From Hofstenia miamia (taxonomy: Eukaryota > Xenacoelomorpha > Acoela > Hofsteniidae), in contig CABFPE010000501.1 in NCBI GenBank assembly GCA_900660155.1, positions 128,979 to 192,978 on the forward strand: 64,000 nt of DNA, in the 5' to 3' direction. This document shows, piece after piece, positions 34,880 through 47,000 of this stretch. A model generated the notes under the pieces. It saw only the letters and a program-made list of their open reading frames with translations. It did not search any database and was not told where the DNA came from. Numbering within the stretch: the stretch's first letter is position 1; each line of letters opens with the position of its first letter. Both the position numbers and the translations under genes were made by a program.

Positions 34880-35176
34880 TTAATCACACACTGGGATGAA
34901 CCTGAAAGGAGTCTTTTCACCAGGTGGCTTCCTGAGATCTCTCTCATAGCTGGGTAGGGCGGTAAAATAGTCTGTGTTGAGGTGGAGTCTCCCTGGATGG
35001 TGGTTGATAGTAAAGGTGAAGTCATTTAAATACTCTAGCCACCAGGTGACAATGTTCAATTTGTCCCCAGAAAACATTTTGAGCCATGCTAGCACTGAGT
35101 TATCAGTGTGAACAGTGAACTGGCAACCTAAAATGAAGAAGTGGAACTTCTTCAGGCTCTCAACAAGCACTAGCAT
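34880..35176 (-). mobile_element. gypsy relic, RNase H region
   Basis: 'FFILGCQFTVHTDNSVLAWL', then 'WWLEYLNDFTF' and 'HHPGRLHLNTDYFTALP', the usual end of the gypsy RNase H domain. A second reading at 35457-35720 comes from the duplicated joint at 35500. Confidence 0.85.
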
Positions 35177-36042
35177 CTCAGATTTAGTAGCCCCATAATT
35201 TAACTCAGCACTTCAGAGCTTCTGGCTGAAGTACTGCACTGGGCTTTCTCAACTGTTGATGACCTGGCTTAAGACACCACTGATGGCAATGGAGCTCATG
35301 TCACAATTGACTATAAACTCTTTAGAGTAATCAGGCATATTTAAACTTGGGATTCACCTCAGTTCTTGTTTCACAGAATCCAGCTCCTCTTGCTCAGCCC
35401 AAGTCCAATGCAACTTGGTTTTCTTTCAGAGCAAATTAGAGATATGTTTGGTTTGATTAGCTAGCTAAGGAATGAATGAGCCATAATAATTCAGAAAGCN
35501 GGGCGGTAAAATAGTCTGTGTTGAGGTGGAGTCTCCCTGGATGGTGGTTGATAGTAAAGGTGAAGTCATTTAAATACTCTAGCCACCAGGTGACAATGTT
35601 CAATTTGTCCCCAGAAAACATTTTGAGCCATGCTAGCACTGAGTTATCAGTGTGAACAGTGAACTGGCAACCTAAAATGAAGAAGTGGAACTTCTTCAGG
35701 CTCTCAACAAGCACTAGCATCTCAGATTTAGTAGCCCCATAATTTAACTCAGCACTTCAGAGCTTCTGGCTGAAGTACTGCACTGGGCTTTCTCAACTGT
35801 TGATGACCTGGCTTAAGACACCACTGATGGCAATGGAGCTCATGTCACAATTGACTATAAACTCTTTAGAGTAATCAGGCATATTTAAACTTGGGATTCA
35901 CCTCAGTTCTTGTTTCACAGAATCCAGCTCCTCTTGCTCTGCCCAGGTCCAACAAAACTTGGTGTTCTTTTGGAGCAAATTAGAGATATGTTTGGTTTGA
36001 TTAGCTAGCTCAGGAATAATGAGCCATAATAATTCAGAAAGC
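34957..36042. repeat. duplicated sequence of about 542 bp around single N at 35500 (assembly joint)
   Basis: 34957-35499 and 35501-36042 are the same stretch of the gypsy relic. The first 400 bases or so agree fully, then a handful of differences appear near the ends, as from two alleles or two repeat copies. Count this part once. Confidence 0.85.
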
Positions 36043-36642
36043 ACATTAAGCATTGGACATCCTTGTGAGAGTGTGGAGTCTCAATGTGATCAAGATGGTC
36101 TTTTGTGTAGTTTTTTATGGAAAGTCTTCTGGGTTCAATCACCCTTCCTAAGAAGGTAACATGTGGTGAAATAAGTGAGTACTTATTGCCATTGACCCAG
36201 AGACCAGAGTTGTACAAGATCTGAAGTGTGCAATGCAACTTATCCAAATGATCAGAGAATGTGTGTCCAGCAACTAGGATATCATCTATATATACCATGA
36301 TCCCTGGTTCAAGAACATTGGCCCCATTCTTCAACACACACATAGTGTAGCACTGAAAAGTAGCTGTGGCGTTACAAAGCCTGAAGGCCATGTATTTCCA
36401 CTCAAAAAGGCCATATGGCATGATAAAAGCAGTTTTAAGATGTTGGCAGGCTTCATAGGTATCTGCCAATAGGCTTTACAGAGATCTAAGCATGAGAACA
36501 AACTGTATTTGCTGGCATCATATAAGAGATCCTTGATGCAAGGTAAAGGATATGCATCTTTGATGGTGATATCATTTAATCTTCTGAAGTTGAAGCAAAG
36601 GCAGTACTTCCTTGGTGAATGAATACTGTGGGTGGGTGTCAC
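36005..36642 (-). mobile_element. gypsy relic, reverse transcriptase region
   Basis: 'FRRLNDITIKDAYPLPCIKD', 'FSCLDLCKAYWQIPM' and 'VYIDDILVAGHTFSDHL' are in the order of Ty3/gypsy RT. The frame is broken. Confidence 0.85.
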
Positions 36643-36715
36643 ATAAGGGCTGCTGCTGTTCTGAATAATACTGCTCTCTATTAGATCACTAAAGATCTGT
36701 TTGTATTCTGTCTGT

Positions 36716-37403
36716 GGTCGGGGTTACTCTACCAGTCAATGGACTGAAGAGTGGGTGGCAACAGATCTGCTCTGGCACTTCCCCCAGAAGTGTGCAGGCC
36801 AGCTTAATCATGCTTGCCCTCTGGCGACCCTTGGCAAGCAGAGTGCTGATCTGTGTTGAGTCTGATCAGCAGAGAGTGAAGCTGAAGGCCGAGCTTCATG
36901 AGAGGGTTGTGCCTCTCTACAGCTTTTGCCAACCAAGGCTACTAACTGAGGTAACTCGTGAGTACCTGCGTCTGCCTGTTATGGAGATCCTGATTATTTA
37001 GGAGATGTTTGTTAACACTTGAGTGCAAAGCACCAAGTGACGTCCTAAAATCTCCATAACTTAGAATGTTGGATCATAACTAAAACCCATGACAAAGCAA
37101 AGCTCCCTCATAGGTAAGGCCCAGCAAATGCTGGCCTAGGGCTATCTAGAGGCCAGAGACAGAGGAAAATCCTCTGTATAACTGCCCTCGTAGACGCACT
37201 CTACGGCTCTGGGCATAGACGTCNNNNNNNNNNNNNNNNNNNNNNNNNNNNNNNNNNNNNNNNNNNNNNNNNNNNNNNNNNNNNNNNNNNNNNNNNNNNN
37301 NNNACGCACCCATCAAGTATTGGCTCAGCGTCTCCACTTCTCCCGGAACCACCACAAGGAGGTTACTCTCTAGGATGATTCAGGCATAGCCCTTTCAGTT
37401 CCC
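36716..37403. mobile_element. GC-richer insert in the gypsy pol region (solo-LTR-like)
   Basis: ATTCTGTCTGT occurs at both borders (36705-36715 and 37404-37414), and the gypsy reading on either side fits at this point, so this is a clean insertion. It has about 13 CpG in 608 known bases while its surroundings have almost none, so it came later or from another source. Read as TG...CA (36714 to 37405) it could be a solo LTR; no poly(A) tail or clear terminal inverted repeat is seen. It holds an 80-N gap at 37224-37303. Class uncertain. Confidence 0.6.
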
Positions 37404-37893
37404 ATTCTGTCTGTAAGTTTTCTGGTACTCACCAAACTGGCAACTGGATGGGGCAATCACTTTTGGTTTCAATCACATGTTGTTCCCCAACAGCCTTACC
37501 AACACTGATTGATCCATAATTGAACATGTCATGGTGCTGGCGTAAAAGAGCAGTGAGTGCATCATGTTCCTGGGGACTCAGATATCCATGAGTCTTCTCA
37601 TTGACTACTGGGATCCATACTGGATCACTGGGTTCAGTCAGGTCATGAATAGCAGTGAGAAGAGATAAACAAGCAGCAGCTTTCATTTTGAGTCAGACCA
37701 GAGTTGCAATGATGGAAATCTTGGTAGGATCCATTCAGATTAAATGAGCAGAACAGTTAAGCACAGTAGCATAAGTCTTGCCACAAGAGACATGACAGAG
37801 GTCCAAAGAAAAATGTATACCATGAAAGCATTTCCCTCCTTGTCCAGAAATCATAACATCACCCTCATAAGGAGAGTTAGTAGTGACAGCAAC

Positions 37894-38373
37894 TCATTGC
37901 CAGTGCCAATGTTCCACAACAATGTTTTCAGCTAATGTTAGTAATATTTCTTGGTTACAGATGGCTGTAAGCTCTTCCTGAGGCTCACTTTCACAGATTG
38001 AGATTGTGTTATTTCCATAGTCTATTATGCATGCATTCTTCTTGAGAAAATCATTGCCAAGGATAACATCATATGGCAAGGGTCAATTGCAAGTATCTAC
38101 AACAAGGAGATCCACTAGGAAACATTCTTGGTGAATTTGTAATTTGAGGTCATTTACTTGACCTTTCAGCAAAATGGTATTTCCCAAGGTGTCCAACAAG
38201 CACACTGTAGAGGGTGACAAATTCTCTCTCTTTAAGCAAAGCATGTTGCAACAGGTGTCACTTATTATGGAAGCAGAGGCTCCCATATCAATTGTGACAT
38301 TAACTAAAAGTCCATTCACATCTGCAGGGATGACATTGGTATGCAATAACAAGGTGATTACCAAGACATGCAC
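37894..38373 (-). mobile_element. gypsy relic, protease region
   Basis: 'LLVNVTIDMGASASIISD' carries the D-x-G-A motif of retropepsins (Met in the usual Thr place), and 'MPYDVILGNDFL' resembles the second conserved protease block. It follows gag on the minus strand. Confidence 0.75.
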
Positions 38374-38399
38374 ACAGTTTTTAGGAGGTGGTGCTCCAT

Positions 38400-39410
38400 C
38401 TAATTTAAATGACTAACAGACTTGACCAGGGTGTCAGGAGTACATACTTCAGTTGACTGCTCTTCAATGATGAAACCATCTTCATTAGCCACTAGATGAA
38501 TAACTGCACCACTCTGAGCCTGAATATGGGCTGATTGTTGTTCATTATCAGACTTTTTCTGCACTGTTGTAGAACTTGAAGAGGTCAGTGTCTTTGAGAC
38601 AGTTTGACCTGTCTTTAAATCACCAGCATCTCTCATGATGCAAGTTGTATTTTGCAACATAATGATGCTAATTGCCTTTTTAATAATAGAATTCAAGTCG
38701 TCCTTCAAATTGCATTTAAGTTTGAGGTGGCTCCTAATGGTGGAAGGGAATCCCCAACAAATATATGAAAAGAGATCATGTTGCAAGTATTCTGGCATCA
38801 ACTTGCTAAGGGGAAAGAGTCTATCAACCTGTGTAATATAGGTCCTGACATTGTCTCCCTTCTTGAAGGAGAGATCACATAAGAGCCTCTTGTACTGCTG
38901 TTTTATGTGAGGCACTTTATAATGGTCCTCAAAGTGACTGATGAGTAATTGATAATTCATTTTGAATTCTCTGTCCAACATCATGTATTGATTGTACATG
39001 AGGCCTTGAAGGTACATGGGGAATTGCATGGTGGCCGAAACCTGTGTAGTCTTATACTGTTTCATAGTGAGCTCAAAAAGAAAGAGCCACTCTTCAAATG
39101 ACTGTGAAATTTCATCTATCTTTCCAGTAAATTTGGGCAACACAGAGTGCCAATTGAAAAGGTTTCCTGATTCCCTTCCCAATGCTTCTGTAGGTACAAT
39201 AGACTGGGTTAAGTGTGGCCCACAAGTTGTCACAGACCCAATAGGGTTACTCAGAGGAGGAGGTGGAGTGATCATAGCAGTTGGGGTGACTGTGACACTA
39301 ACAGGTGCTGTGGGCACTACTGTTGCACTCAGGAACAAGAGCCTGGCATAGCTATGATGGTTAGTGTTGAAACTTGTGAGAGAGCAGACTAAGTAAATGT
39401 AGGCCCTCAA
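38400..39410 (-). mobile_element. gypsy relic, gag region
   Basis: 336-codon frame with a retrotransposon Gag core: 'FEEWLFLFELTMKQYK', 'LQGLMYNQYMML', 'LISHFEDHYKVPH', 'VRTYITQVDRLFPLSKLMPE'. It looks whole over this length. Proline/threonine-rich N-terminal part. Almost no CpG. Confidence 0.75.
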
Positions 39411-40540
39411 ACTGTAAAAGAGGTAACAGGGGTAACAAATGGCAGCATCACAGGGGATGTTGTGGGTACTGTCAGAGCATGAGAAAAGTGAACAAAAAAT
39501 GTCTGTGATATGATACTTGAAAACCTCTCAGAGAGGGCATCAAGAGCATTATCCAAAAAGACACAAGTTACATACTCTGATTCTCCTCACGAGATTGTTG
39601 GAGAACATAGGGTAGATGCTTGAACTTGCATCTCTAATGCAGAAATCAAGTCAATCAAGCATCTCTCACATTGCCAAGCTGCAGTGGCTTGTTGTTGTAG
39701 CTCTGCCTGCAATGCATCAAGGCGGGCTTCACAGGAACACCACTGGGAAATCTGCTCAGAAAGGGCTTCTCTAGCTGATCAACTTTGGTTGTCAGTAACT
39801 CTGGAGAAGGTGACAATGGCTTATACTAAATAAATGGGTTTGACAAGGTAGCAGAAGTAGGAATCTCCTGCAGAAAAACTTTGGAGGGTGTAGGCATAGC
39901 AGAAATAGGTTTGGCAGGGGTAGGTGTATTTAAAGCAATTGCAGAATCAAATCCAGCTGCCAATGCTCACACAGGGGATACCCTGAGTGAGAGTCCCATT
40001 ACAAGAGATGGAAAAACTCATATCCACAAGTAACAAGAATAAGTAAACAAGTAAGAGTAAAAGTAAAGTAAGAGAAAAGGTTCTAAAAATAATTCCAATA
40101 ATGTAGGAGAAGCATCCAGCTGTGTAGGAGAAATAAAAGCAACTGACAGACAGTAGTAATGTATAGGTACAACAATCATTCCAAATTCTAGAATAATGAG
40201 GCAATGCCAATATGGCACTAAGAACAGGTAAGAATAGAATTGAGGCTCAGTAATGGCATCAGATGTCAGAATTGAAAATGTAGAATTACATATGAGGTAA
40301 AGTTGCGCATCAATGGGTGGTGAAGTAGATTGCAGTCAGGGGAAATCCATCCCAGCTGACTCACACCCAGTAGAAAAACAAAACCAAATACAATAAGCAA
40401 ACTCTAGAACAGTTCTGTATCACGTCAGTGTAACCATGTAGAATCACAGGGCATATCTAGCAGCTAAAGTGGTATAAAGGTTGCAAAGAATTACCATTGC
40501 CAAGAGTGGCCTGTACTCTAACAAAACAAATGAAGATTGT

Positions 40541-41745
40541 TAGTTTGCCAATTTCACTGTAGAAAAATGAACCAAAACCATTTCCAAGAAGGCATTCCAG
40601 CTAGTGACCAATTTACATGGCATCACTCTGAATCCAAATCATAAGAAACCATCCTTACCAGCCAATGTGCTAATTGTGTGTCTCAAGTTTAATTTCTAGC
40701 TCAATAAAACAAATTTAGCTCAGTGTTCTTGTTATCTCAGCTCATGTAATAAGATGTAATAACATGTAGTTGCCACATATTCCCATATGCCAACAGCATA
40801 TTATATTTACATAGTGTGTTGTTAAGTGAATGTACAATCAATTGAGTATACAGTTCTTTTATTCCCTATACCTATGCACAGCCTTAAAGTGATCACAATA
40901 TTGGCTCACATCTGTCAAGGAGCAAGTTATAGCCCCAGGCACAGTGGAGTTCCTCCTACATTATCACCAGATCTTACAAGCAGATACTTATCATATTAAT
41001 AACAATGCTAAAAAGGGTTAGTAATATAAAGTAAGTAGAGAAGCAAATGTTATCCAGTGAGAATGAAATTTATTTGACAATTGCAACAATGATTTCCCTA
41101 TTTTATACAGAGAAAAGGTAAATATTTACCATTTACAAAATTNTAGTTTGCCAATTTCACTGTAGAAAAATGAACCAAAACCATTTCCAAGAAGGCATTC
41201 CAGCTAGTGACCAATTTACATGGCATCACTCTGAATCCAAATCATAAGAAACCATCCTTACCAGCCAATGTGCTAATTGTGTGTCTCAAGTTTAATTTCT
41301 AGCTCAATAAAACAAATTTAGCTCAGTGTTCTTGTTATCTCAGCTCATGTAATAAGATGTAATAACATGTAGTTGCCACATATTCCCATATGCCAACAGC
41401 ATATTATATTTACATAGTGTGTTGTTAAGTGAATGTACAATCAATTGAGTATACAGTTCTTTTATTCCCTATACCTATGCACAGCCTTAAAGTGATCACA
41501 ATATTGGCTCACATCTGTCAAGGAGCAAGTTATAGCCCCAGGCACAGTGGAGTTCCTCCTACATTATCACCAGATCTTACAAGCAGATACTTATCATATT
41601 AATAACAATGCTAAAAAGGGTTAGTAATATAAAGTAAGTAGAGAAGCAAATGTTATCCAGTGAGAATGAAATTTATTTGACAATTGCAACAATGATTTCC
41701 CTATTTTATACAGAGAAAAGGTAAATATTTACCATTTACAAAATT
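40541..41745. repeat. 602-bp perfect duplication around single N at 41143 (assembly joint)
   Basis: 40541-41142 and 41144-41745 are identical and the second copy continues. The stretch includes the LTR-like segment of the gypsy relic, so the second LTR-like copy at about 41436-41564 is an artefact. Confidence 0.9.
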
Positions 41746-43370
41746 TACTTAATTCCATTGCAAATTAAATGAGCAAGTTACACATACACTTTAATCCATG
41801 GGAAAATTATAACAAATTCAAAACCTAAATTCAAAATACTAAAAATCAATAAAAATCACTAAATTAATAATGGGAATAGCACCAAATTGATCAAAGAGAG
41901 TGCCAATAAAATAAAATAAAGAGCCCTGAGTGACTCTACATGGACATGATCCTGAATATGATTTTTTATCAGAATTTTCAAGCCACATTTGTCTTATTAA
42001 GATCTAATATAATATATTTTTAATGCTGCCTCTTTTCCAGGTAGTGTGTGTAATCATATCTTCATTTTGAATAGGCCATTTTCAAAGAAATTCAAAAATT
42101 TGCATTTTCTGGTCAAGTAGTCCATGTTTAGAAGGCCATAGTTCAGTCAGTTTTGAATAGAATTCCAAAGTTTTTACACCATTCGATACATAATTGATAG
42201 AAATATGTGAATCAATTACTGTTTTTTCACTTTCTAAAAAAAATTGGGGTTCTTTAACTGAAATATAAATTTTGCAAAATTTCGAAAAATAGTGGTCCAT
42301 AGTGCAAGAACTACATTAGATATCTTTTCCTGAGTTGTTTTATTTGATTCTACATCAAATGTTGATTAAGAGCTCTCCTAAAAGTTAAGTGCTATATTAA
42401 ACAGTTCTTGCTATAGTTGAGTAAATGCTTACATAGGCATTGGCCTCCTCACTTAAAGGTTTTACTTAAAATTTCCTGCCCATCATATAGTAGGCCATTG
42501 TCTGAAAAGTACTCATTCCTACAATTTGGTATCAGAGATATCCTAGAACAACCAATAATCCTCAAACAAATCTCGAAATTTAACCTAAGAACACAAAAAA
42601 TGATAAAAAGACACAGAGCCTGATATAAATGTTTTTTGCCATTTTAAAAAAAAAATATTACTAATCCATGAAAAAATAAAAAATCCAAATGAACACAATA
42701 ATTATAATAAAATATCCACACTGATCATATAAGAGGAAAAAATTGATTTGTACTACATCAAATTTGGGTGCTCTGTCTCCTTAGAAATGTATATATATAT
42801 AATCAAAGAAGATTTTTGCAATCACTTTATTGCAATCCTCCATTTTGTTGAATCAAAGTAGTCATAAAATGAATCAAATACAGTTTAAGAAAATACATAT
42901 AATTCATGAAATTGATCTCCAATGAACTTGAAGATGTTATTAAAAAAACTACAGTATAGAAAACTACTTTGTTGTTTTCAACATATGTATAAGCAGAAAG
43001 CATACCATACTATTATCTTTTTTCATTGTGAAATATTATGATGATAAATAATTCAAATTTACAAAATAATGGCCTAAATATGATTGTAATGCAACATTAA
43101 ATTCCAAAAATCAGCAAACAATACAACATTGCATCAACTAGGATTCATGACAATTACAACTTTAGGCTCAAGCTAAATTTGATTTGAGATCCCCATTGTG
43201 TTAGTCAAGTAAACAGCTCACTAAAATTGTGCAAACACACTATTTGTAAGAATAATGGATATGTTGCATACATTTATCAAACAAAATTGTGTGAATTACT
43301 TCGATAGCCTGAAAGGCTCCTTTGTACACCAGTGAGAACAAATTCATTTTGTCATGTCAAAATTATTGTT
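41746..43370. other. AT-rich, CpG-poor, nothing recognised
   Basis: No frame of interest. This is the right part of the CpG-poor block leading to the 5' flank of AFF. Confidence 0.5.
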
Positions 43371-43376
43371 GAATTT

Positions 43377-43761
43377 TACATAGATAAATGGCACTTTGTA
43401 CAGTTTACATAGATAATGACACTTTGTACTATTGTTTTTTCCATATGTGCTTGCAAACTTCTTGTACTGTTTTTTTGTTACGTTTTTGTGTTTAACTCAT
43501 TCTTAAATATATTTTTATGTTTTCAAAATGAGTGATGAGAGATCAAAAAAGCAAAATACAATGAAGACTTTGAATAAGGACTTCTTAAGAAATTTTTTAT
43601 TTCTTTTTGCTATGGATGTTTGTTTAGTAAATAATACTACTTCTATTGTTCTTCTGCAGTCTTATTTTGATATTAAAGGCGTTATTTAATAATTGCAATG
43701 ATGTTTTGAAAATATGGTTTTCACATACAAAGAAGCCCAGTACAAAGTGCTGCTATCTATT
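43377..43761. repeat. inverted-repeat element just upstream of AFF
   Basis: ACATAGATAAATGGCACTTT and ACATAGATAATGACACTTTG stand in tandem at 43377-43430. The inverse AGTACAAAGTGCTGCTATCT lies at 43739-43761. Arms of about 24 bp enclose some 310 bp with a short frame from ATG 43528 (53 codons, 'MSDERSKKQNTMKTLNKDFL') that I do not recognise. It ends 277 bp before the AFF start codon. Confidence 0.55.
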
Positions 43762-44037
43762 TCACAAATCCCCTGAAAACTAAGTAAGTCACTTAAAATT
43801 GCAATGGCAATATCAATGACACTAAACCAACTTGATCTAGAAGGTGATGAAAATATATTCTTTGTTATATTACTATTTACTGGTTAGTGGCTTTGTTAAT
43901 TTTTTAATCTAAATTTAAAATATATTATAGATCGATGTGATGGGACAAACAGATTGTAATTATTATGAAAAATAAATTAAATAGAAATTATAATTTAAGC
44001 ATAGATATAGATGTAATTTGTAATTTGTATGTGTCAA

Positions 44038-44063
44038 ATGAATGACCACCGAACTGCTCAAAG
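44038..44063 (+). CDS. AFF exon 1 (start, 8 codons plus 2 nt)
   Basis: ATG in context TCAAATGAAT; a second in-frame ATG lies three codons upstream (44029). 'MNDHRTAQ' plus split Arg joins exon 2 in phase and matches the AFF N terminus. Donor AG/GTAATA. The following 81-nt intron ends in an (ATT)n run before TTAG. Confidence 0.8.
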
Positions 44064-47000
44064 GTAATATTAAATGCGCATATGTATTTTTTTTTGCTAA
44101 TTTGAGAACCGCAATTATTTATTATTATTATTATTATTTATTAGGAAACTGGAAGCTGAAAGAAGGCATAACTTAACGGTAGAGAGTGGGGTTCAAGAAG
44201 CTTCAGGACCTATCTTTGAACCACCAAAGAAGGTTGATAACACTTACATTTGTTTATATACTAGCTTGAGTTTATGTAATAAGAAAATATTTATGTATAA
44301 ACTTATTTCTTTGTACACATGGTTGATTTTTTTAGGTTTATAAGCAAGATTCGTTGGGTGAAATAATTCAAAGCACCTTTGGTAACATTGACGAAGTAAA
44401 TTTTGAACATAATTCTAGGTAACTTTCCTTTTTTTGTCCACGTATTCATGGTTGCGTTTAGTGTTGGTTTGAGGTTAATTCCTGCAGACGTTAAGTCACA
44501 ACTTCCTCCGAAGAAGAAATGGGAAAATCAATATAATTCTGGACCTCAATTGCCCAAACAGTCTAGATCTGATGCATCAGCTCAACTATCAAAATCTCAA
44601 TCTAAAAGCCCAAAAAAGAGTCCTAGCAAACGTCATAAACCCAGAGAAGAATCCAATCATGATCTTAAGAAAATAAAAAATGAAAGTCCTTCAAAAATGA
44701 GACCAAAGCATGATGAAAACAGACCCTCACCTAGATATTCCCATTGTGGATTACCTAACGAGAGAGCTCCATTTTCGTCAACAAATCCCTCAGTTATTAA
44801 GAAAACTGCAAGAGTTCGTCCATTTAATAGTAATTATAATGTCGATGGTAGTGATTCTGGTATTCAGGCTAATACTGGCCCATCACCTGAAGCACTTTCA
44901 CGCCAGAAATACCAGAATAAACTTAAATCTAATCACGTAAGACTTCAAAGTTTAGGGTTGGTGTTAAAAATATTTTAGGGCAAAGATGTTACGAACGCAT
45001 TTCAGATGAACGCTTTCCAGGTTGAAGAAATTTTCAAAGTATTTTTGTATTAAACTGCTATTATTTAATATACTTATACTAGCAAATGGAAGCTATTAAA
45101 ACTCCTGGGCCCATGCTGAGTGCGCTGCCCACTGATTCACCCTCAAATCCTTTTTCATTTGATAAAGGGGTATGACTTTTCTTTTTTCTAATGGTTTAAA
45201 TTCACATAAATTTTGTAATATTTGTTTAAAATATATGTTATCTGCATAAACTGATATTTTTAACTATTGGAATGAATATTTACGACTGTTTTCCCAAACA
45301 TCAAATTGCTAATGCTGCGGTTAGACTTGTAGAGGCATTTGTTCAGATGGATCTGTTGCGATCTTCCTCCCCGGTAACCAGATGCATTTGAATTTCCGAG
45401 TTAGTTGGATTTCATTTTTCGATCTCGCTCTTGGTTTTCTTGTTTCATTACTTTTCAATCGCGAACTGATTGTAACGTACTGAAACATTATTATGGGACA
45501 AGTTTTAAGTATTTTAATCTTTTTTTTTGAAAAAATTTAATATTCCAATTTCCGGATTTCATTATTTGGTGCAGTGATGTGCATATTTAAAAATGATTTA
45601 AGCCATCGGAGACTTATGGAATCAGTGTTTGCTTTGCGATAATGGGCCTGAACTAAAAAGTCATTGGGTCCCAAAATAAGATAGTTTATTAGTTTTAATA
45701 ATTTAATAAAAAATTTTTAACATAATGCAACCTTTTTTAATTTTAGATTAATTTTTAATTTTTGAGTATAATTTAACCAGCTGTTGCTCCATGCGACGGG
45801 ACCGGGACTCAAAATATATGGGCGTGCAGTTCTCTATAAACAATCTGCTCTAGCTCAAAATGTCAACTATTGTATGAATCAAATTAAAATCAGTTTTGAT
45901 CGTATTGTTAGAAGTTATTGGGGAAAAACATTACTAAAAACATTATTTATGACATGTCGAAATCGCAATATAAAAGAAAAGCTATAGTTGTATTGATAAT
46001 GTAATATATTATAAAAATATATGTATAGCTATTGGAATAAAAATAATTTTTGACTGTCATTCCATAATTTATGGTTTGTTATAATTATAAACTTACAATT
46101 AAATTTACGCATTGAAATTGAAAAACCTAAAATGCATTTCCAATATTTATTCCGTTTGCGGATTTGGTATTGAGTGTGTGAATCTGCCCGGCCAACCACG
46201 TACTGATAATGCATATGCTGTTTATGTCATTTTGGCAATTAATTTGAAAAAATGCATCTGACCATTATTATTTCATCAAAAGATGATCCTCTCGTCTAGC
46301 CTTAATCTAATATTAGGATTATAAGTTTCCTGATTTTGTTCCTTCGTTTTTTTTTGGATTTGTTATTCTAAGCGATTTAGTATGCTTCAATATTGTATGG
46401 TTGTCAATTGTCAAACTAAATTAAAAAGCAGTATTAAGCCTTGGAGTTCATAGAAATGATATGCATTACATCGTTAGCTGAAAGCAAAATCATTGTATCT
46501 GCGAATTCATTGTTTTTGTAAGAGAGATAAGAACGTATTCAGAGTGTTGTGAATTCTTTGATGCTGTTATTTTTTCCATGTCAAGGTTTCAGTGGTATTG
46601 AAAGTATTCGGAGAGAAAATTTATGCTACTTTATCAACAAATCCAACTTTTATTGTGTTTGCAATGTTTTTTCTTTAATCATCATGACAATCATTTATAT
46701 TAATTAAACACATTGCATCTACAATGAAAAACCTTGCCATTTATAGACAAACATGTATATTTTAAAACTAATTAGTATAGTGTGCATTAATTATGATGAT
46801 AGAGTTATTCATCATTATAAATTGTCATTGCATCATAATAAAGCCGTACCCTGTCTGAATAATTTCTACCCATCAAGTCACAAAGTTTTAGTAGATCAGC
46901 CTTTTTCCTAAACTGCTGTGTTTGCTTGTTTCTAAATTTCCTCTTCCAGTGTCTCCTTTCGACACATCCTGTCAACAATTAAGCTCGTTTGTCATACGAA

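Larger units (their letters stand above)
34730..40961 (-). mobile_element. Ty3/gypsy LTR element relic (fossil)
   Basis: Minus-strand parts occur in the order gag (38400-39410), protease (about 37894-38373), reverse transcriptase (36005-36642) and RNase H (34880-35176). Gag keeps a 336-codon frame. Protease shows 'IDMGASASIISD', RT shows 'VYIDDILVAG', and RNase H shows 'FTVHTDNSVLAWL'. No integrase was recognised, the far LTR was not found, and a 5' LTR-like segment can be drawn at 40833-40961 (TGTA to TACA ends). The element is incomplete, broken in several places, interrupted by a later insert at 36716-37403 and doubled in part by assembly joints. Confidence 0.85.
30650..43301. other. 12.6-kb block almost devoid of CpG
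   Basis: By eye I find no CG dinucleotide at all in 30650-34956 and none in about 40430-42182. Over the whole block, leaving out the insert at 36716-37403, there are about a dozen. DNA on both sides has CG every 50 to 100 bases. TG and CA are plentiful. The block spans unrelated things (tandem repeats, hAT-like element, gypsy relic), all CpG-poor. Its right edge is about 740 bp before the AFF start codon. Confidence 0.85.

Noticed and set aside
39947-40218. Overlapping hydrophobic minus-strand frames upstream of the gypsy gag
   Set aside because: Low-complexity Leu/Tyr/Ser composition in the leader region; no family resemblance.
41144-41745. Second copy of the gypsy LTR-like segment as the partner LTR
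   Set aside because: It is the perfect 602-bp duplicate at a single-N joint, so it is an assembly artefact.
45784-45987. 67-codon frame in AFF intron 6 ('MLHATGPGLKIYGRAVLYKQ')
   Set aside because: No family match and no phase-compatible splice sites with the neighbouring AFF exons; kept out of the gene model.
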